Origin: Vibrio splendidus 12E03
GTDB taxonomy: Bacteria > Pseudomonadota > Gammaproteobacteria > Enterobacterales > Vibrionaceae
DNA: 64,000 nucleotides
Direction of reading: 5' to 3'
Assembly (NCBI RefSeq): GCF_000272105.2
Contig: NZ_AJZD02000062.1
Span: 28,656 to 92,655 of the forward strand
Part shown: piece by piece, positions 37,797 through 50,400 of the stretch
Position numbering within the stretch: position 1 is the first letter of the stretch
How the letters are laid out: every line of letters begins with the position of its first letter
Translations under genes and position numbers: made by a program
Notes under the pieces: model-generated
The model's database searches: none
What the model was told of the DNA's origin: nothing
What the model saw: only the letters and a program-made list of their open reading frames with translations

Positions 37797-40700
37797 ATGT
37801 TCAAGCAGAGCAGTAATAAAGTAGAAACAATCATTAAAACGAGTGAAGAGCCTCAGTCTCCTCGTTTGAATGGTTCTCAACGTCTTAAAGAGTGCAGCCT
37901 GATTTTGGGTGTTCTCTTCTCTATTCTACTTGCCGTTGCGTTATTAACTTTTAGTCCTGCAGACCCATCATGGTCGCAAACGGCGTGGGGTGGTGACATT
38001 CAGAATGCCGGTGGTTACCTAGGTGCATGGTTAGCGGATACGCTGTTCTTTGTCTTTGGTTCTCTGGCTTACCCTTTGCCTATCTTAGTGACGGTTGCTG
38101 CGTGGGTATTATTCCGCAAACGTAATGAAGACGAGCAGATCGACTTCATGCTGTGGGGCACTCGCTTACTCGGCCTGACTATCCTAATCCTTACTAGTTG
38201 TGGTCTAGCGGATATCAACTTTGACGACATCTGGTATTTTTCATCAGGTGGCGTAGTGGGTGACGTCTTAACAAGCCTTGCACTTCCGACGTTGAATGTT
38301 CTTGGTAGTACGCTGGTTCTTCTTTTCTTGTGGGGTGCTGGTTTTACTCTATTAACTGGTATTTCTTGGTTGAACATTGTGGAATGGTTAGGTGAACGTG
38401 CAATCAAGCTGTTCACGTCTGTTGTAAACAAGGCTCGCGGCCAAGACCAAGAGTTGCTTGAGCCTCAACTAAGAGAGTCAGCAGATCGCGATTTAATTGA
38501 AGAACGTCACCAAGAGCCAACTTACCGCGACGTTCCTGCTATAGAAGACAATAAACACTCAACAGAGCAAGATCCGCTTGATCCTGCATTGAGCTTCTCT
38601 GCAACTAATGATTCTTCAGATGCGGCTGCAAGTGCGCAAGAGAGTGCTGCGACACCGAAGCGTCATTACAATATTCACATGCCCGTTGAGGCACCGGCGA
38701 AGCAAGAAGCTTCAGCTCAAGAAGAGCCTCAGATTCAGCGTCAAGCTCAAGTTGAACCTGAGCCGATCCCTGTAGCGCCGGTTTACCAAGCACCAGAAGA
38801 GCCTTTAGAAGAAGGTGTTGAGCGTTCTAAGCAGCTTAATGCCACTATCGAGCAGTTAGAAAACGCCGCTATGTATGAAGATGACCTTGCAGAGCAAGAA
38901 CAGGTTGACGCGCATGAATCTCAGGTCGCGTATCAGCAATACATGCAGAATGAGCAACAAGACGTCACTCCTACAGATACAGTTCTTGAAAGTGCAGAAC
39001 TAGAAATCAATAGCTCGCCAGAAGTAACGAGTGAATTTGATGCTGAAGAGGTTCAGCCTGAATCTCTGTACGCTTCACCAATGGGGGAGCCAGAAGAGAC
39101 GCTACAAGAAGATTTCTCTGCACAAGCTTCACCGTTTGATGCAACGGAAGAGCAGAGTGACGAACAGGTTTTCGCTCCAGCAGTTCAACAGACTGACACC
39201 GAGCAAGCTGATGAGCCATTTGAACCTTTCTCTTACCAAGAAGAAGATTCAGAGCCATCACAGCCAACAGAACAAAGCCTAGAGCCAGCGATTGATCTTC
39301 CTTGGGAAGAGGTGACAGAAGATGAGCCTCTGAACCAAGATAAGGACGTAGAAGCATTCCAAAGTATTGTCTCTGAAGCGCAAGCGAATATGGCGGCGGC
39401 ACAGAACCCGTTCTTGGTTCAGCAAGATGTTAACTTGCCAAAGCCTGCAGAGCCTCTACCAACGCTTGAGCTGTTGTTCCACCCTGAAAAGCGTGAAACC
39501 TTCATCGACCGTGACGCACTAGAAGCGATTGCTCGCCTTGTTGAATCTAAGCTAGCGGACTATAAGATCAAAGCTGATGTGGTTGATATTTTCCCAGGTC
39601 CAGTAATCACTCGATTCGAACTTGATCTGGCTCCAGGCGTGAAAGTGAGCCGTATTTCGGGCCTTTCTATGGACTTGGCTCGTTCGCTCTCTGCATTAGC
39701 AGTACGTGTGGTTGAAGTTATTCCAGGTAAACCTTATGTGGGCTTAGAACTGCCTAACATGAGTCGTCAAACGGTATTCTTCTCTGATGTGGTAGGTAGC
39801 ACTCAGTTCCAAGAAGCGAAATCACCAACGACAGTGGTTCTAGGACAAGACATCGCAGGTGAAGCCGTGATTGCTGACCTATCGAAAATGCCTCACGTTC
39901 TCGTTGCAGGTACGACTGGTTCAGGTAAGTCTGTAGGTGTGAACGTGATGATCTTGAGTATGCTATATAAAGCATCTCCAGAAGATGTTCGCTTCATCAT
40001 GATTGACCCGAAAATGCTTGAGCTATCAGTTTATGAGGGTATTCCTCACCTGCTATCTGAAGTCGTTACTGACATGAAAGATGCGTCGAATGCCCTTCGT
40101 TGGTGTGTAGGCGAAATGGAACGTCGTTATAAGCTCATGTCGGCGTTAGGTGTTCGTAATATTAAAGGCTACAACGATAAGCTTAAGATGGCTGCTGATG
40201 CGGGTCACCCAATCCATGATCCATTATGGAAGCCGGGTGATAGCATGGACCCAGAAGCGCCATTGCTAGAGAAACTGCCTTACATCGTAGTTATCGTCGA
40301 TGAATTTGCCGACCTAATCATGGTGGTAGGTAAGAAGGTTGAAGAGCTGATTGCACGTTTGGCACAAAAAGCACGTGCAGCGGGTGTTCACTTGATTCTT
40401 GCGACTCAACGTCCGTCGGTGGATGTTATCACTGGTTTGATTAAAGCTAACATCCCAACGCGTGTTGCCTTTACCGTATCAACTAAAACCGACTCACGAA
40501 CCATTCTTGACCAAGGTGGCGCTGAATCGCTACTTGGTATGGGTGATATGCTTTACTTACCGCCGGGTTCTAGCCATACCATTCGTGTTCACGGTGCATT
40601 TGCATCGGATGATGATGTACACGCGGTGGTGAACAACTGGAAGGCGCGTGGTAAGCCAAACTATATTGATGAAATCACCAACGGTGAACAAACCCCTGAA

Positions 40701-40940
40701 ACCTTACTTCCGGGTGAGAAGATGGAAGGCGATGAAGAGGTTGATCCTCTGTTTGATCAAGTAGTAGAACACGTTGTTCATTCACGTCGTGGTTCGGTTT
40801 CTGGTGTACAGCGTCGATTCAAGATCGGCTACAACCGTGCAGCGCGTATTGTAGAGCAGCTTGAAGCGCAAGGTATCGTAAGTGCTCCGGGCCATAACGG
40901 TAACCGAGAAGTCTTAGCGCCAGCGCCACCAAAAGATTAG
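37797..40940 (+). CDS. ftsK: DNA translocase FtsK
   Basis: A 1047-residue septal DNA pump, shorter than the 1329-residue E. coli protein because the linker is shorter. Four N-terminal membrane segments (about residues 30-190) anchor it at the divisome. A linker of about 350 residues rich in Glu, Gln and Pro follows. The motor domain has Walker [11 protein letters not shown] near residue 705 and a [11 protein letters not shown]alker B near 836. The gamma winged-helix domain at the C-terminus reads the KOPS polarity sequences and activates XerCD. Confidence 0.97.
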   Translation: MFKQSSNKVETIIKTSEEPQSPRLNGSQRLKECSLILGVLFSILLAVALLTFSPADPSWSQTAWGGDIQNAGGYLGAWLADTLFFVFGSLAYPLPILVTVAAWVLFRKRNEDEQIDFMLWGTRLLGLTILILTSCGLADINFDDIWYFSSGGVVGDVLTSLALPTLNVLGSTLVLLFLWGAGFTLLTGISWLNIVEWLGERAIKLFTSVVNKARGQDQELLEPQLRESADRDLIEERHQEPTYRDVPAIEDNKHSTEQDPLDPALSFSATNDSSDAAASAQESAATPKRHYNIHMPVEAPAKQEASAQEEPQIQRQAQVEPEPIPVAPVYQAPEEPLEEGVERSKQLNATIEQLENAAMYEDDLAEQEQVDAHESQVAYQQYMQNEQQDVTPTDTVLESAELEINSSPEVTSEFDAEEVQPESLYASPMGEPEETLQEDFSAQASPFDATEEQSDEQVFAPAVQQTDTEQADEPFEPFSYQEEDSEPSQPTEQSLEPAIDLPWEEVTEDEPLNQDKDVEAFQSIVSEAQANMAAAQNPFLVQQDVNLPKPAEPLPTLELLFHPEKRETFIDRDALEAIARLVESKLADYKIKADVVDIFPGPVITRFELDLAPGVKVSRISGLSMDLARSLSALAVRVVEVIPGKPYVGLELPNMSRQTVFFSDVVGSTQFQEAKSPTTVVLGQDIAGEAVIADLSKMPHVLVAGTTGSGKSVGVNVMILSMLYKASPEDVRFIMIDPKMLELSVYEGIPHLLSEVVTDMKDASNALRWCVGEMERRYKLMSALGVRNIKGYNDKLKMAADAGHPIHDPLWKPGDSMDPEAPLLEKLPYIVVIVDEFADLIMVVGKKVEELIARLAQKARAAGVHLILATQRPSVDVITGLIKANIPTRVAFTVSTKTDSRTILDQGGAESLLGMGDMLYLPPGSSHTIRVHGAFASDDDVHAVVNNWKARGKPNYIDEITNGEQTPETLLPGEKMEGDEEVDPLFDQVVEHVVHSRRGSVSGVQRRFKIGYNRAARIVEQLEAQGIVSAPGHNGNREVLAPAPPKD

Positions 40941-40970
40941 GTCTACACGCCCTATGAACTTATGCCCATT

Positions 40971-41008
40971 AAGTCGGTCAAATCGAGAATATGACCGACT
41001 TATGTTTT
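40971..41008 (+). terminator. Terminator-like hairpin between ftsK and lolA
   Basis: AAGTCGGTCA (40971-40980) pairs with TGACCGACTT (40992-41001), followed by ATGTTTT. The lolA Shine-Dalgarno begins within ten bases, so partial read-through is likely. Confidence 0.65.
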
Positions 41009-41021
41009 AACAGGATTATTG

Positions 41022-41618
41022 ATGAAAAAAGTATTCGCACTTTTATTTATGAGCTTCTCAGTGTTTGCTTCTCCGAAAGAAGAGCTGAGTAGCCGCTTGG
41101 CATTGAACGCAGGTTTTAGTGCTGACTTTAAACAAGTCGTGACCAGCCCTGATGGTGATGTGGTGATGGAAGGTGAGGGCACAGTTGAGATTGCACGTCC
41201 TAGCTTATTCCGTTGGGAAACCACTTTCCCTGATGAAAATCTATTGGTATCTGATGGTCAGAGTTTGTGGTACTACAGCCCGTTCATTGAGCAAGTGAGC
41301 ATTTACTGGCAAGAACAAGCGACATCGCAAACGCCTTTCGTTCTACTGACTCGCAACCAAGAAAGCGATTGGGATAACTACAACGTCGCGCAAACGGGTA
41401 ACCAATTTACGCTAACGCCAACGGCAGTGGACTCTAACCAAGGTGATTTCCAGATTAACATCACCGAAAAGGGCATTGTTCAGGGCTTTAACGTGATTGA
41501 ACAAGATGGCCAGAAAGGTGAGTTTACTTTCAGTAACGTTGATTTAGGTAAGCCATCAGCAGACCGCTTTACTTTTGTGGCACCGGAAGGTGTCGAGGTC
41601 GACGACCAAAGAAACTGA
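41022..41618 (+). CDS. lolA: Outer-membrane lipoprotein carrier protein LolA
   Basis: A periplasmic chaperone that accepts lipoproteins from LolCDE (also in this window) and delivers them to LolB. The product is 198 residues. The signal peptide [16 protein letters not shown] is cleaved before SPKEEL. The mature protein has the family RPSLFRWET block near residue 65 and is of the usual length. The frame is open from a TTG one codon earlier, but the ATG at 41022 has the AGGA Shine-Dalgarno at the right distance. Confidence 0.95.
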   Translation: MKKVFALLFMSFSVFASPKEELSSRLALNAGFSADFKQVVTSPDGDVVMEGEGTVEIARPSLFRWETTFPDENLLVSDGQSLWYYSPFIEQVSIYWQEQATSQTPFVLLTRNQESDWDNYNVAQTGNQFTLTPTAVDSNQGDFQINITEKGIVQGFNVIEQDGQKGEFTFSNVDLGKPSADRFTFVAPEGVEVDDQRN

Positions 41619-41688
41619 TCTAAAGAAGCAGATCGTTTGGTAGTACGTCGATAGGCATTAATGCCATCAACGAATCAAGAGATTGCAA

Positions 41689-43038
41689 TTGAGTAATTAC
41701 AGCTTAGATTTTGCGGGGGACGAAGATTTTCGTCCCCTTGCTGCTCGTATGAGACCGGAAACTGTCGAACAGTATATCGGTCAGCAGCATATATTAGGCC
41801 CAGGTAAACCACTTCGCAGAGCATTGGAAGCGGGTCATATCCACTCGATGATTTTGTGGGGGCCTCCGGGCACCGGTAAAACGACGTTAGCCGAAGTAGC
41901 AGCAAACTATGCGAATGCAGAAGTTGAACGCGTATCGGCGGTAACTTCGGGCGTAAAAGACATTCGTATTGCGATTGAAAAAGCGCGTGAGAACAAGCGA
42001 GCAGGGCGCAGAACCATCCTGTTTGTGGACGAAGTCCATCGCTTTAACAAAAGTCAGCAGGATGCTTTTCTGCCTCATATCGAAGATGGTACCGTGACCT
42101 TTATTGGTGCGACGACAGAAAACCCTTCTTTTGAATTGAACAACGCTTTGTTGTCACGTGCGCGTGTCTACAAACTGACTTCTCTCAATACTGACGATAT
42201 CTCCCTTGTTATTCGCCAAGCGATAGAAGATAAACGGCGTGGATTGGGTGATGTGTCTGCTGACTTCGCTGATAACGTCTTAGACCGTCTGGCTGAGTTG
42301 GTGAACGGTGATGCGCGTATGTCGCTCAACTATCTTGAACTGCTGTACGACATGGCAGAAGACAACGATAAGGGTGAGAAATCGATAACCTTGCAGCTGT
42401 TGGCTGAAGTGGCCGGTGAGAAAGTCGCTCGTTTTGATAATAAAGGCGATATTTGGTATGACCTAATATCTGCAGTTCATAAGTCAATTCGTGGTTCAAA
42501 CCCTGATGCGGCTTTATATTGGTCGGCACGCATGATTGCGGCAGGTTGCGATCCTCTGTATATCGTTAGACGCTTGCTGGCGATTGCTTCTGAAGATATT
42601 GGCAATGCTGACCCTCGCGCAATGCAAGTCGCGATGTCGGCTTGGGATTGTTTTACACGTATTGGCCCTGCTGAAGGGGAGCGTGCGATTGCACAGGCGG
42701 TTGTTTATCTCGCGTGTGCACCAAAGAGTAACGCCGTTTATACAGCTTGGAAGCAAGCGTTAACAGACGCGCACAATCTGCCTGAATATGAAGTCCCTCA
42801 TCATTTACGGAATGCACCCACAACTTTGATGAAGGACATGGGCTACGGGCAAGAATACCGTTATGCTCATGACGAACCTGGAGCCTACGCGGCTGGGGAA
42901 AAGTATCTGCCTCCTGAAATGGGAGAGAAGCAATACTATTTCCCAACAAAACGAGGCTTAGAGACCAAAATTGGCGAGAAGCTAGATTATCTGGCGGATT
43001 TGGACGCAAAAAGCCCACAAAAACGCTATGAAAAGTAG
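41689..43038 (+). CDS. rarA: Replication-associated recombination protein RarA (MgsA)
   Basis: A 449-residue AAA+ ATPase of the clamp-loader type that acts at stalled replication forks and binds SSB. Walker [11 protein letters not shown] is near residue 57, Walker B FVDEVHRF near 110, and the sensor block [11 protein letters not shown] just after. The start is taken as the TTG at 41689 because MSNYSLDF aligns with E. coli MSNLSLDF and AAGAG (41676-41680) lies eight bases before it. A TTG two codons earlier is also open. Confidence 0.95.
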   Translation: MSNYSLDFAGDEDFRPLAARMRPETVEQYIGQQHILGPGKPLRRALEAGHIHSMILWGPPGTGKTTLAEVAANYANAEVERVSAVTSGVKDIRIAIEKARENKRAGRRTILFVDEVHRFNKSQQDAFLPHIEDGTVTFIGATTENPSFELNNALLSRARVYKLTSLNTDDISLVIRQAIEDKRRGLGDVSADFADNVLDRLAELVNGDARMSLNYLELLYDMAEDNDKGEKSITLQLLAEVAGEKVARFDNKGDIWYDLISAVHKSIRGSNPDAALYWSARMIAAGCDPLYIVRRLLAIASEDIGNADPRAMQVAMSAWDCFTRIGPAEGERAIAQAVVYLACAPKSNAVYTAWKQALTDAHNLPEYEVPHHLRNAPTTLMKDMGYGQEYRYAHDEPGAYAAGEKYLPPEMGEKQYYFPTKRGLETKIGEKLDYLADLDAKSPQKRYEK

Positions 43039-43165
43039 TCTTTTTTGGATATCGTTACCTAGTCATAAAAATTCAATTAAATCGTTAGAAATTGGTCGAA
43101 ATAGCACCAGTTTTAGGGGTTTAGCAGTGATTCAGTAGCAAACTACTGAATATTCAAATAACTAA

Positions 43166-44488
<1,323 letters not shown>

Positions 44489-44525
44489 TCTAATTATTTA
44501 GCGTCTCGCGCGAAATAGATGATTT

Positions 44526-44559
44526 AAAAGGCTTTGCTGTAATGGCAAAGCCTTTTTTT
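44526..44559 (+). terminator. Terminator between serS and the phosphorelay operon
   Basis: AAAAGGCTTTGC pairs with GCAAAGCCTTTT around TGTAATG, followed by more T. The A run lets it work for the convergent vieB-like gene as well. Confidence 0.92.
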
Positions 44560-44615
44560 ATGTGCGTTATTTTTTGTATGCGACAGTTATTTAGAGAAGC
44601 CAATTCAAAGAACCG

Positions 44616-46262
44616 TTACATAAAAGAGAAGCTGGCGTTAGCAGCAGTATCTGCTTGCTTACACGCTAGAAGCGCCTTTCGGTAGTAGTTTTGATAGTTG
44701 TTTTTTGTCAGCTCATCAATGGTATAAAGCTGGGTGATCACTTCATCACATTGCTTGATGATAGTAAGCACTTGCTTAGCTCCCATTGAATCTGGCCAAA
44801 TTACAGAAAGCAGTTTAACGATGTTCATACAAACGTTTTTGATCATCGGGCAACGCTTGTGAATATCTAAGTAAGCCACGAGCACCAATTTATAATCTGA
44901 TTGGCCTTGCTTAATACTGACGTTTTTTTCTTTAAGCCATGTCATTTTTTCTGTGTTGCGATTTTTCATCTCAGCACACATCGTCATCTGGCTCGACACA
45001 ACGGTTTCGTTTGCTGTCTTGATGATCAACATGCCGCAGCGATTCTCAGCGACTTTAAATTCGTTCTCACAACTCATTCTGTCCAACAACCATGCATGGT
45101 GGTAAATCACAGGAAATGCGTTGAAGTCATTCTTGTCGTGAAGTGCGGTCAAAATTGTCACTGCCTTTTGATACTGCTTGGATTCCATCGCGATGTGAGC
45201 TGCTATCAATGCCAAGTCGGTTTGAAGTCCAGATCTTGCCTCGGTAGGGATCTTAGAAATCAGGTAATTGACCTGATCCAAATTCGTTTGCTTATCAATG
45301 CCATCCGACGCGCAATAGAGCAAGAATCGAATATGATTCAACTTCATGTACAAGTTGTCACGGAAGGTGTCTCTGTTGATCTGCACGTAGTTTTGATAGT
45401 GAAGTAGCGCAGTTCTCGAGTCATTCACCGACAAGCATAGATTCGCGATTGCTAACTCTCTCTCTGAATTTCCAGGGGTGAGTTCACTTGCTAATTTAAA
45501 GTGTGCAATCGCCGCAGGAATCTTGTTGCTGATCAGATTGACCTGAGCGGCTTGGTCTCGATACAAAGTGCTGGTGGGCGCTGAATCAATCAAGCTTTCG
45601 ATCATACGTTGTGCTTCATTAAGCTGACCTAAGTTCGCAAGGCTGTTCGCTAGCCCAGCTTGAGCCCAATCGAAACTGCCTTCATCAAGCGCTTTTTCAT
45701 AAACACGCTTAGCTTCGTCGTAGAGTTCAAGCTTTGATAGAAAGCTTCCACGGAACTGCTGAATCGTCGCAAAATATTCTGGATGGAATGCGACTAACTC
45801 TTCGCAGAACTCTAAACCCGCTTGGTAGTTGTTCTCTCTTTCAGCCTTGTAGATATTCTGCAAAACCAGCTTCTTTTTCAGAGAGCTGGTAATACGTTGC
45901 TTCAACGTTTCGCGGTTGAACGGCTTTAATAGGTAGTTATCTGGCCGAAGCTCTAAGATAGGGCGGATCGACAAAGCCGAATTCTCGCCTGTTACTAGGA
46001 TAAATATCCCGTCGTCTTTTAATCTTTTGGATTGCTTCAACTCTTCAAATAGCTGTTTGCCGTTGATGGTGTTGCCAAAGTTATAATCGCAAATGATCAC
46101 ATCAAAGGTGGTGTCGCTGGTGAGAGCCATTGCGATACGAGGTGACTTAGCAATTGAAATCAAACGCTCTGAAAAGCCAATATGAACCAGCATATTGCGA
46201 ATAGTTGATAACACTATCGCTGAGTCATCAACGATAAGTGCATTTAATTGAGTTAATTTCAT
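44616..46262 (-). CDS. vieB: VieB-like response regulator with TPR repeats
   Basis: A 548-residue protein, last gene of a three-gene phosphorelay operon. The receiver domain (residues 1-125) keeps its active-site residues: acidic pair D12/D13, phosphoacceptor D59 in VIICDYN, T91 and K113. Residues about 150-430 form TPR helices, and the last 110 residues have no recognised fold. There is no DNA-binding or enzymatic output. V. cholerae VieB has this architecture and was reported to hinder phosphotransfer from VieS to VieA. The gene begins two bases after the stop of the EAL gene. The name is by architecture and gene order, not by alignment. Confidence 0.75.
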   Translation of the reverse strand: MKLTQLNALIVDDSAIVLSTIRNMLVHIGFSERLISIAKSPRIAMALTSDTTFDVIICDYNFGNTINGKQLFEELKQSKRLKDDGIFILVTGENSALSIRPILELRPDNYLLKPFNRETLKQRITSSLKKKLVLQNIYKAERENNYQAGLEFCEELVAFHPEYFATIQQFRGSFLSKLELYDEAKRVYEKALDEGSFDWAQAGLANSLANLGQLNEAQRMIESLIDSAPTSTLYRDQAAQVNLISNKIPAAIAHFKLASELTPGNSERELAIANLCLSVNDSRTALLHYQNYVQINRDTFRDNLYMKLNHIRFLLYCASDGIDKQTNLDQVNYLISKIPTEARSGLQTDLALIAAHIAMESKQYQKAVTILTALHDKNDFNAFPVIYHHAWLLDRMSCENEFKVAENRCGMLIIKTANETVVSSQMTMCAEMKNRNTEKMTWLKEKNVSIKQGQSDYKLVLVAYLDIHKRCPMIKNVCMNIVKLLSVIWPDSMGAKQVLTIIKQCDEVITQLYTIDELTKNNYQNYYRKALLACKQADTAANASFSFM

Positions 46263-46264
46263 GT

Positions 46265-47416
46265 TTATTTTAAATTATTTACTGACGTTAATTCCGAAAA
46301 GCTTGCAGGCTTTGAAGTAATAAAACCTTGATATTTGGTCATGCCAATTGTTTTTAAGTATTCAAGGTCTTGCTGCTGTTCTACACCTTCGACAATACAA
46401 GAAAGGCCAAGGTTTTCTGCCAAATTGATGCAAGCTTTCGTTAGAATCTGATTCTTTTTGTTTTCGCTAATGTTGTTTACAAAACTGCGGTCTACTTTTA
46501 GCTCAGTAAATGGCAAGCTCGACAACTGAGACAAAGACGCATAACCCGTCCCGAAATCATCAACCGATAATCCAACGCCCAACATGCTGAGTTTTGCGAT
46601 GTTCTTATAGCAATGCGCATCCAGTAGGATCGTTTCGTGCTCCGTAATTTCTAGTGTCAGCAGTGACGGATCAATTTTATACTTGTCACATAAACTTGCG
46701 ACTTGGTCGGCAATCTCAAGCTTTAATGTTGACTGCTCAATATTGATCGCAAAATGGATCGGCTTACGCATCGACGAGATGTCTTTCAGAGCCAGTTCAA
46801 GCACAGTGAAGAAAAGTCGATCCATCAGCCCAAGTTGACGCAATGTATCCATGAAATGGAAAGGTGTGAGCAACCCTAATTCTGGATGCATGATCCGAGC
46901 AAGTACCTCAACACCTACCAATGTCGATTGTTCAACGTCATGTTGCGTCTGATAAGCATTGGTGAACCATTCATTTTCAAAGGCTTCAATGGTCTGCTGT
47001 TCATCCAACTTAACTTCGGTCGGCAGAATAGACTTAGCGGTTTGTATGCGTTTATACGACGACAGCAAACGCTGGATATGCGTTTCATCGACCGGCTTCG
47101 GTATCGCTTCGACTTCGTTATAGCCAATGAGTTTGCACATGCTTTTGGTTGAATCCAACGCAGCATCAGCCATCGCACTCAAGATGACGACAGTTTGTAT
47201 TGATCCTTGAGCTTCCGAAGAAGCCAGTAACGACACACCATCAATCTGTGGCAATTGAAGGTCACAGAACGCAATATCAAAGCGATGTTGTTTGCATAGC
47301 TCTATCGCATCTTCGCCGTTGTAAGCGGTATAAACCTCATCCACGCTGTAGCGTTTAAGTAGGATCTGAATTTGTGTTGCTTGTAACAATGAATCCTCAA
47401 CGATGAGAATTTTCAT
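46265..47416 (-). CDS. vieA: VieA-like response regulator with EAL phosphodiesterase domain, no HTH
   Basis: A 383-residue protein. The receiver (residues 1-120) has phosphoacceptor D52 (FCDLQLP) and K107. The EAL domain (about 150-380) should hydrolyse cyclic di-GMP. Its catalytic set is present: E170 in EVLAR, N225, E256 in LEITEHE, D286/D287 in VDDFGTG, K307 in KVDRS, E343 in VEGVE and Q363. Unlike V. cholerae VieA, which is about 190 residues longer and ends in a LuxR-type helix-turn-helix, this protein stops right after EAL. Its ATG overlaps the histidine kinase stop by four bases (ATGA), so translation is coupled. Confidence 0.8.
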   Translation of the reverse strand: MKILIVEDSLLQATQIQILLKRYSVDEVYTAYNGEDAIELCKQHRFDIAFCDLQLPQIDGVSLLASSEAQGSIQTVVILSAMADAALDSTKSMCKLIGYNEVEAIPKPVDETHIQRLLSSYKRIQTAKSILPTEVKLDEQQTIEAFENEWFTNAYQTQHDVEQSTLVGVEVLARIMHPELGLLTPFHFMDTLRQLGLMDRLFFTVLELALKDISSMRKPIHFAINIEQSTLKLEIADQVASLCDKYKIDPSLLTLEITEHETILLDAHCYKNIAKLSMLGVGLSVDDFGTGYASLSQLSSLPFTELKVDRSFVNNISENKKNQILTKACINLAENLGLSCIVEGVEQQQDLEYLKTIGMTKYQGFITSKPASFSELTSVNNLK

Positions 47417-50400
47417 AGTGAATCTAACCTGTTTATAACCGCTTGAGCTGAGGCTATCGCCAAGTCCAGCTCTTCAATTAACTTGTGACAATACATAAAG
47501 TCTTCTGCATTTTTCTCACAATCCTTTGCTGCATGATTGAGAGAATCTAAGCCGAGTAGGCTTGCCGATCCTTTGATTCTGTGTGCTATCGCTTTGATGT
47601 TTGGATCAGGCTCTAGCAACATCGCTTTGTCTGAGCTGAACGAATCCAAAATAACAGTCGCCATTTGAAGCTGTTCTTCTGGGCTGTAATTCTGTGCCCA
47701 TGATTGGTCTGCTTGGATCGTTTCTACCGCTTGTTGGGGCAGTAATTCCTCAATCGCACATGCGAGCTCTTCAAACGAATAAGGCTTGTAGATCACTTGA
47801 TCCATACCCACGTGTTCAGCTTTTTCAATAACCAGCTTCGAGTCTTCGGCTGTGCAGCCAATAATTGGCAAGTGTTTCAGCTTGTCGAGTGAACGAATTT
47901 TCTCAGTCAATTGATAGCCATCCATGTTCGGCATATGGCAATCGGTGATGATGATATCCACCAGTGTTTCGCTATTTTCTAATTCTTCCATCGCTTCTTG
48001 GCCGTCTTTAACGATGACCGTCTTTAACCCAAAGCGCTTAAGCTGTTTTGCAAACAACAAGCGGTTGATTGGGTCGTCATCGGCGATAAGCACGGTTCCG
48101 GTAAAGTGGTACTCAGACGCCGGAGCATGAGTCACGCTTTTGCCTTGAGCCGTAATATCGCTGAGCAGTAGGTCTGGATACAGGTTCTGCCACTGTGTCG
48201 AGCGCTCAATAGCCTGACTGTAATCATTCATTTGATTCTCAACTTTCCAAGCTTTAAACCACGCTAAGATCTCTCTGTCTTCAGAGTGCATCGGTGTAAC
48301 CACTTTAACTGGGCTCGCTGTTCCTTTAATTGGTAAGCTCACCGAAACCTTAGTGCCTAGCCCCAACTTGCTTTCAATTTTTAGGTCACCGTCCATCATG
48401 TTGACTAGGCGTTGGACCACCGTAATCCCAAGACCTGTGCCGCCGTAGCGTCGACTAATACTGCGATCACCTTGTGCGAAAGGTTGAAACGCACGCGCTA
48501 TTTGTTGGTCAGACATACCGCAGCCTGTATCCGTAATCGAAAGCTGTAGCTGTTCGCTCGATGTTTTTACCGTAACTAACACAAAGCCGTTCTCGGTGAA
48601 CTTAATCGCATTGTTCAAGAGGTTATTAAGGATCTGAGTGACTCTCAGCCAATCCAAGCTTGCTCTGGATATTGAGTCGACTTTCCAATCTAATTTAAAG
48701 TTAAGATTGTTGAGTCGAGCATTGCTCTCAAATGTCCTAAATATCGGGCACAACTCGTCATAGATATTGCTTATCTTCGACTCTAAATGAAGTTGATTAG
48801 CCTCCATTTTGGATATGTCGAGAATGTCACTGACCAGCAGTTTCAAACGTTCAGCTGACAACTGAGCATTGCTAATAAGCTCCATGTCATCTTTGTTTTC
48901 TATCTTGGTACTGAGCAGCTCCATCAGACCAATCATGGCCGCGATAGGTGTACGTAATTCATGACTGACGATGGCTAAGAATAGATCTCGAGCTTTGATC
49001 GCTTCTTGCGCTTTCTTGTTAGATACCTCAAGTTCACGCTGTTGTTTTTCCCACCTTGTCAGGTCATCAAGTACCGTGATTACGTAAGGGTCTTTCTCTG
49101 GTGCGTTGGCCAAACACTGACGAATCACACGAAAGTGCTGTTCGCCGCCACTGCAGTCACACTTGATGGTGCTCCAAACGCCTAATTTGTTCCCTGTTTT
49201 TTCATCGTTATCTCTAAGCCAACAAAATTCTGGGTTTTCATCGTGTTGCTGTGTAAAACAGTGGGCCATTTGCTTATCAAAAGCACTGTTGGAAAGAACT
49301 AACTGGCCGCTTTTATCGTGAATCGCAATCAGGCTAGGTAAGTTATCTAGTAAGGTGGTTAGCCATTGGATCTGATCATAACTACGCTGTTCAGACTGTT
49401 GAGCACGCGACAGCGATAGAGAAAGTCGACGAGTCTTCATTAAACCAAACGTGATCAAAGCGAATATCACCCCGGATATTGCTAAGGTATACGCCACGAT
49501 TCGCTCTTCACTGAATCCGTATTGAGCAACGATGTTGTGATGCTTCATTGTCAGAAGATCAATTTCATTTTGCGTTGTGACTGAAATAGCTGAGTCGATC
49601 ATGCTTTGTAAGAACGACGAACTCGGATTTAAAATGACGCCCATTTTTCGTTGCAGTGAAACTTCGGCTGTTTGCGGAACTATGTTAAACAGCGCATCGT
49701 AACCATTAAAAATGTATAGGTTAGCGATACTCTTTGGGATATAGGCATGCGTAATCTGACCGTTGCTCATCGCAGTAATGATTGAGTCCATGTCTTTGTA
49801 AATTACAGCGTCAGCTAAATGATCTTCTAAACTCGACTTTGGAATGAAGTAGCCCGTTCTATCCAAAATCGCGGTCTTTTTATTTACAGACTCGCGGTTA
49901 GTTTCAATCAACGCCCATTCGAATGTCATGAAGGGTTTACTGGCAATAAACTGAGTAGAATCTACGTTCTCCACATCGAAGCCTGGTAAAAACTCAACCT
50001 CACCATTCTCGAGCATATCGATGATGTTTTTGCCTTCTGGTGGCACATATTCAAATTTCAATCCGAGTTTTCTCGAAATCAGCTTTATTGCATCATGAAT
50101 AAACCCCACAGCCTCTTGAGTAGTAGGATCAAAATATGAATATGGGTAGATTCCTTCCGTCACAGTAAAGCGAATAGGGCGTTTGCCATATTGGCTTTGG
50201 ATTATCTGGTTCACGAGATCATCGTAAAAATGATAGAACTGTTCTGAAGACAAATTGGCAATGTCATTTTCTTTGTCGAGAATGAATTTTTCGATGATGC
50301 TGTGCATCACGCTGTCATTCTGGTTCATCATGATCTGAACGGGAAACTTTGGCAGATCTTGGCTGAACGAGAGTGCACCTTGCCATTCGCCCGGGGTCAT

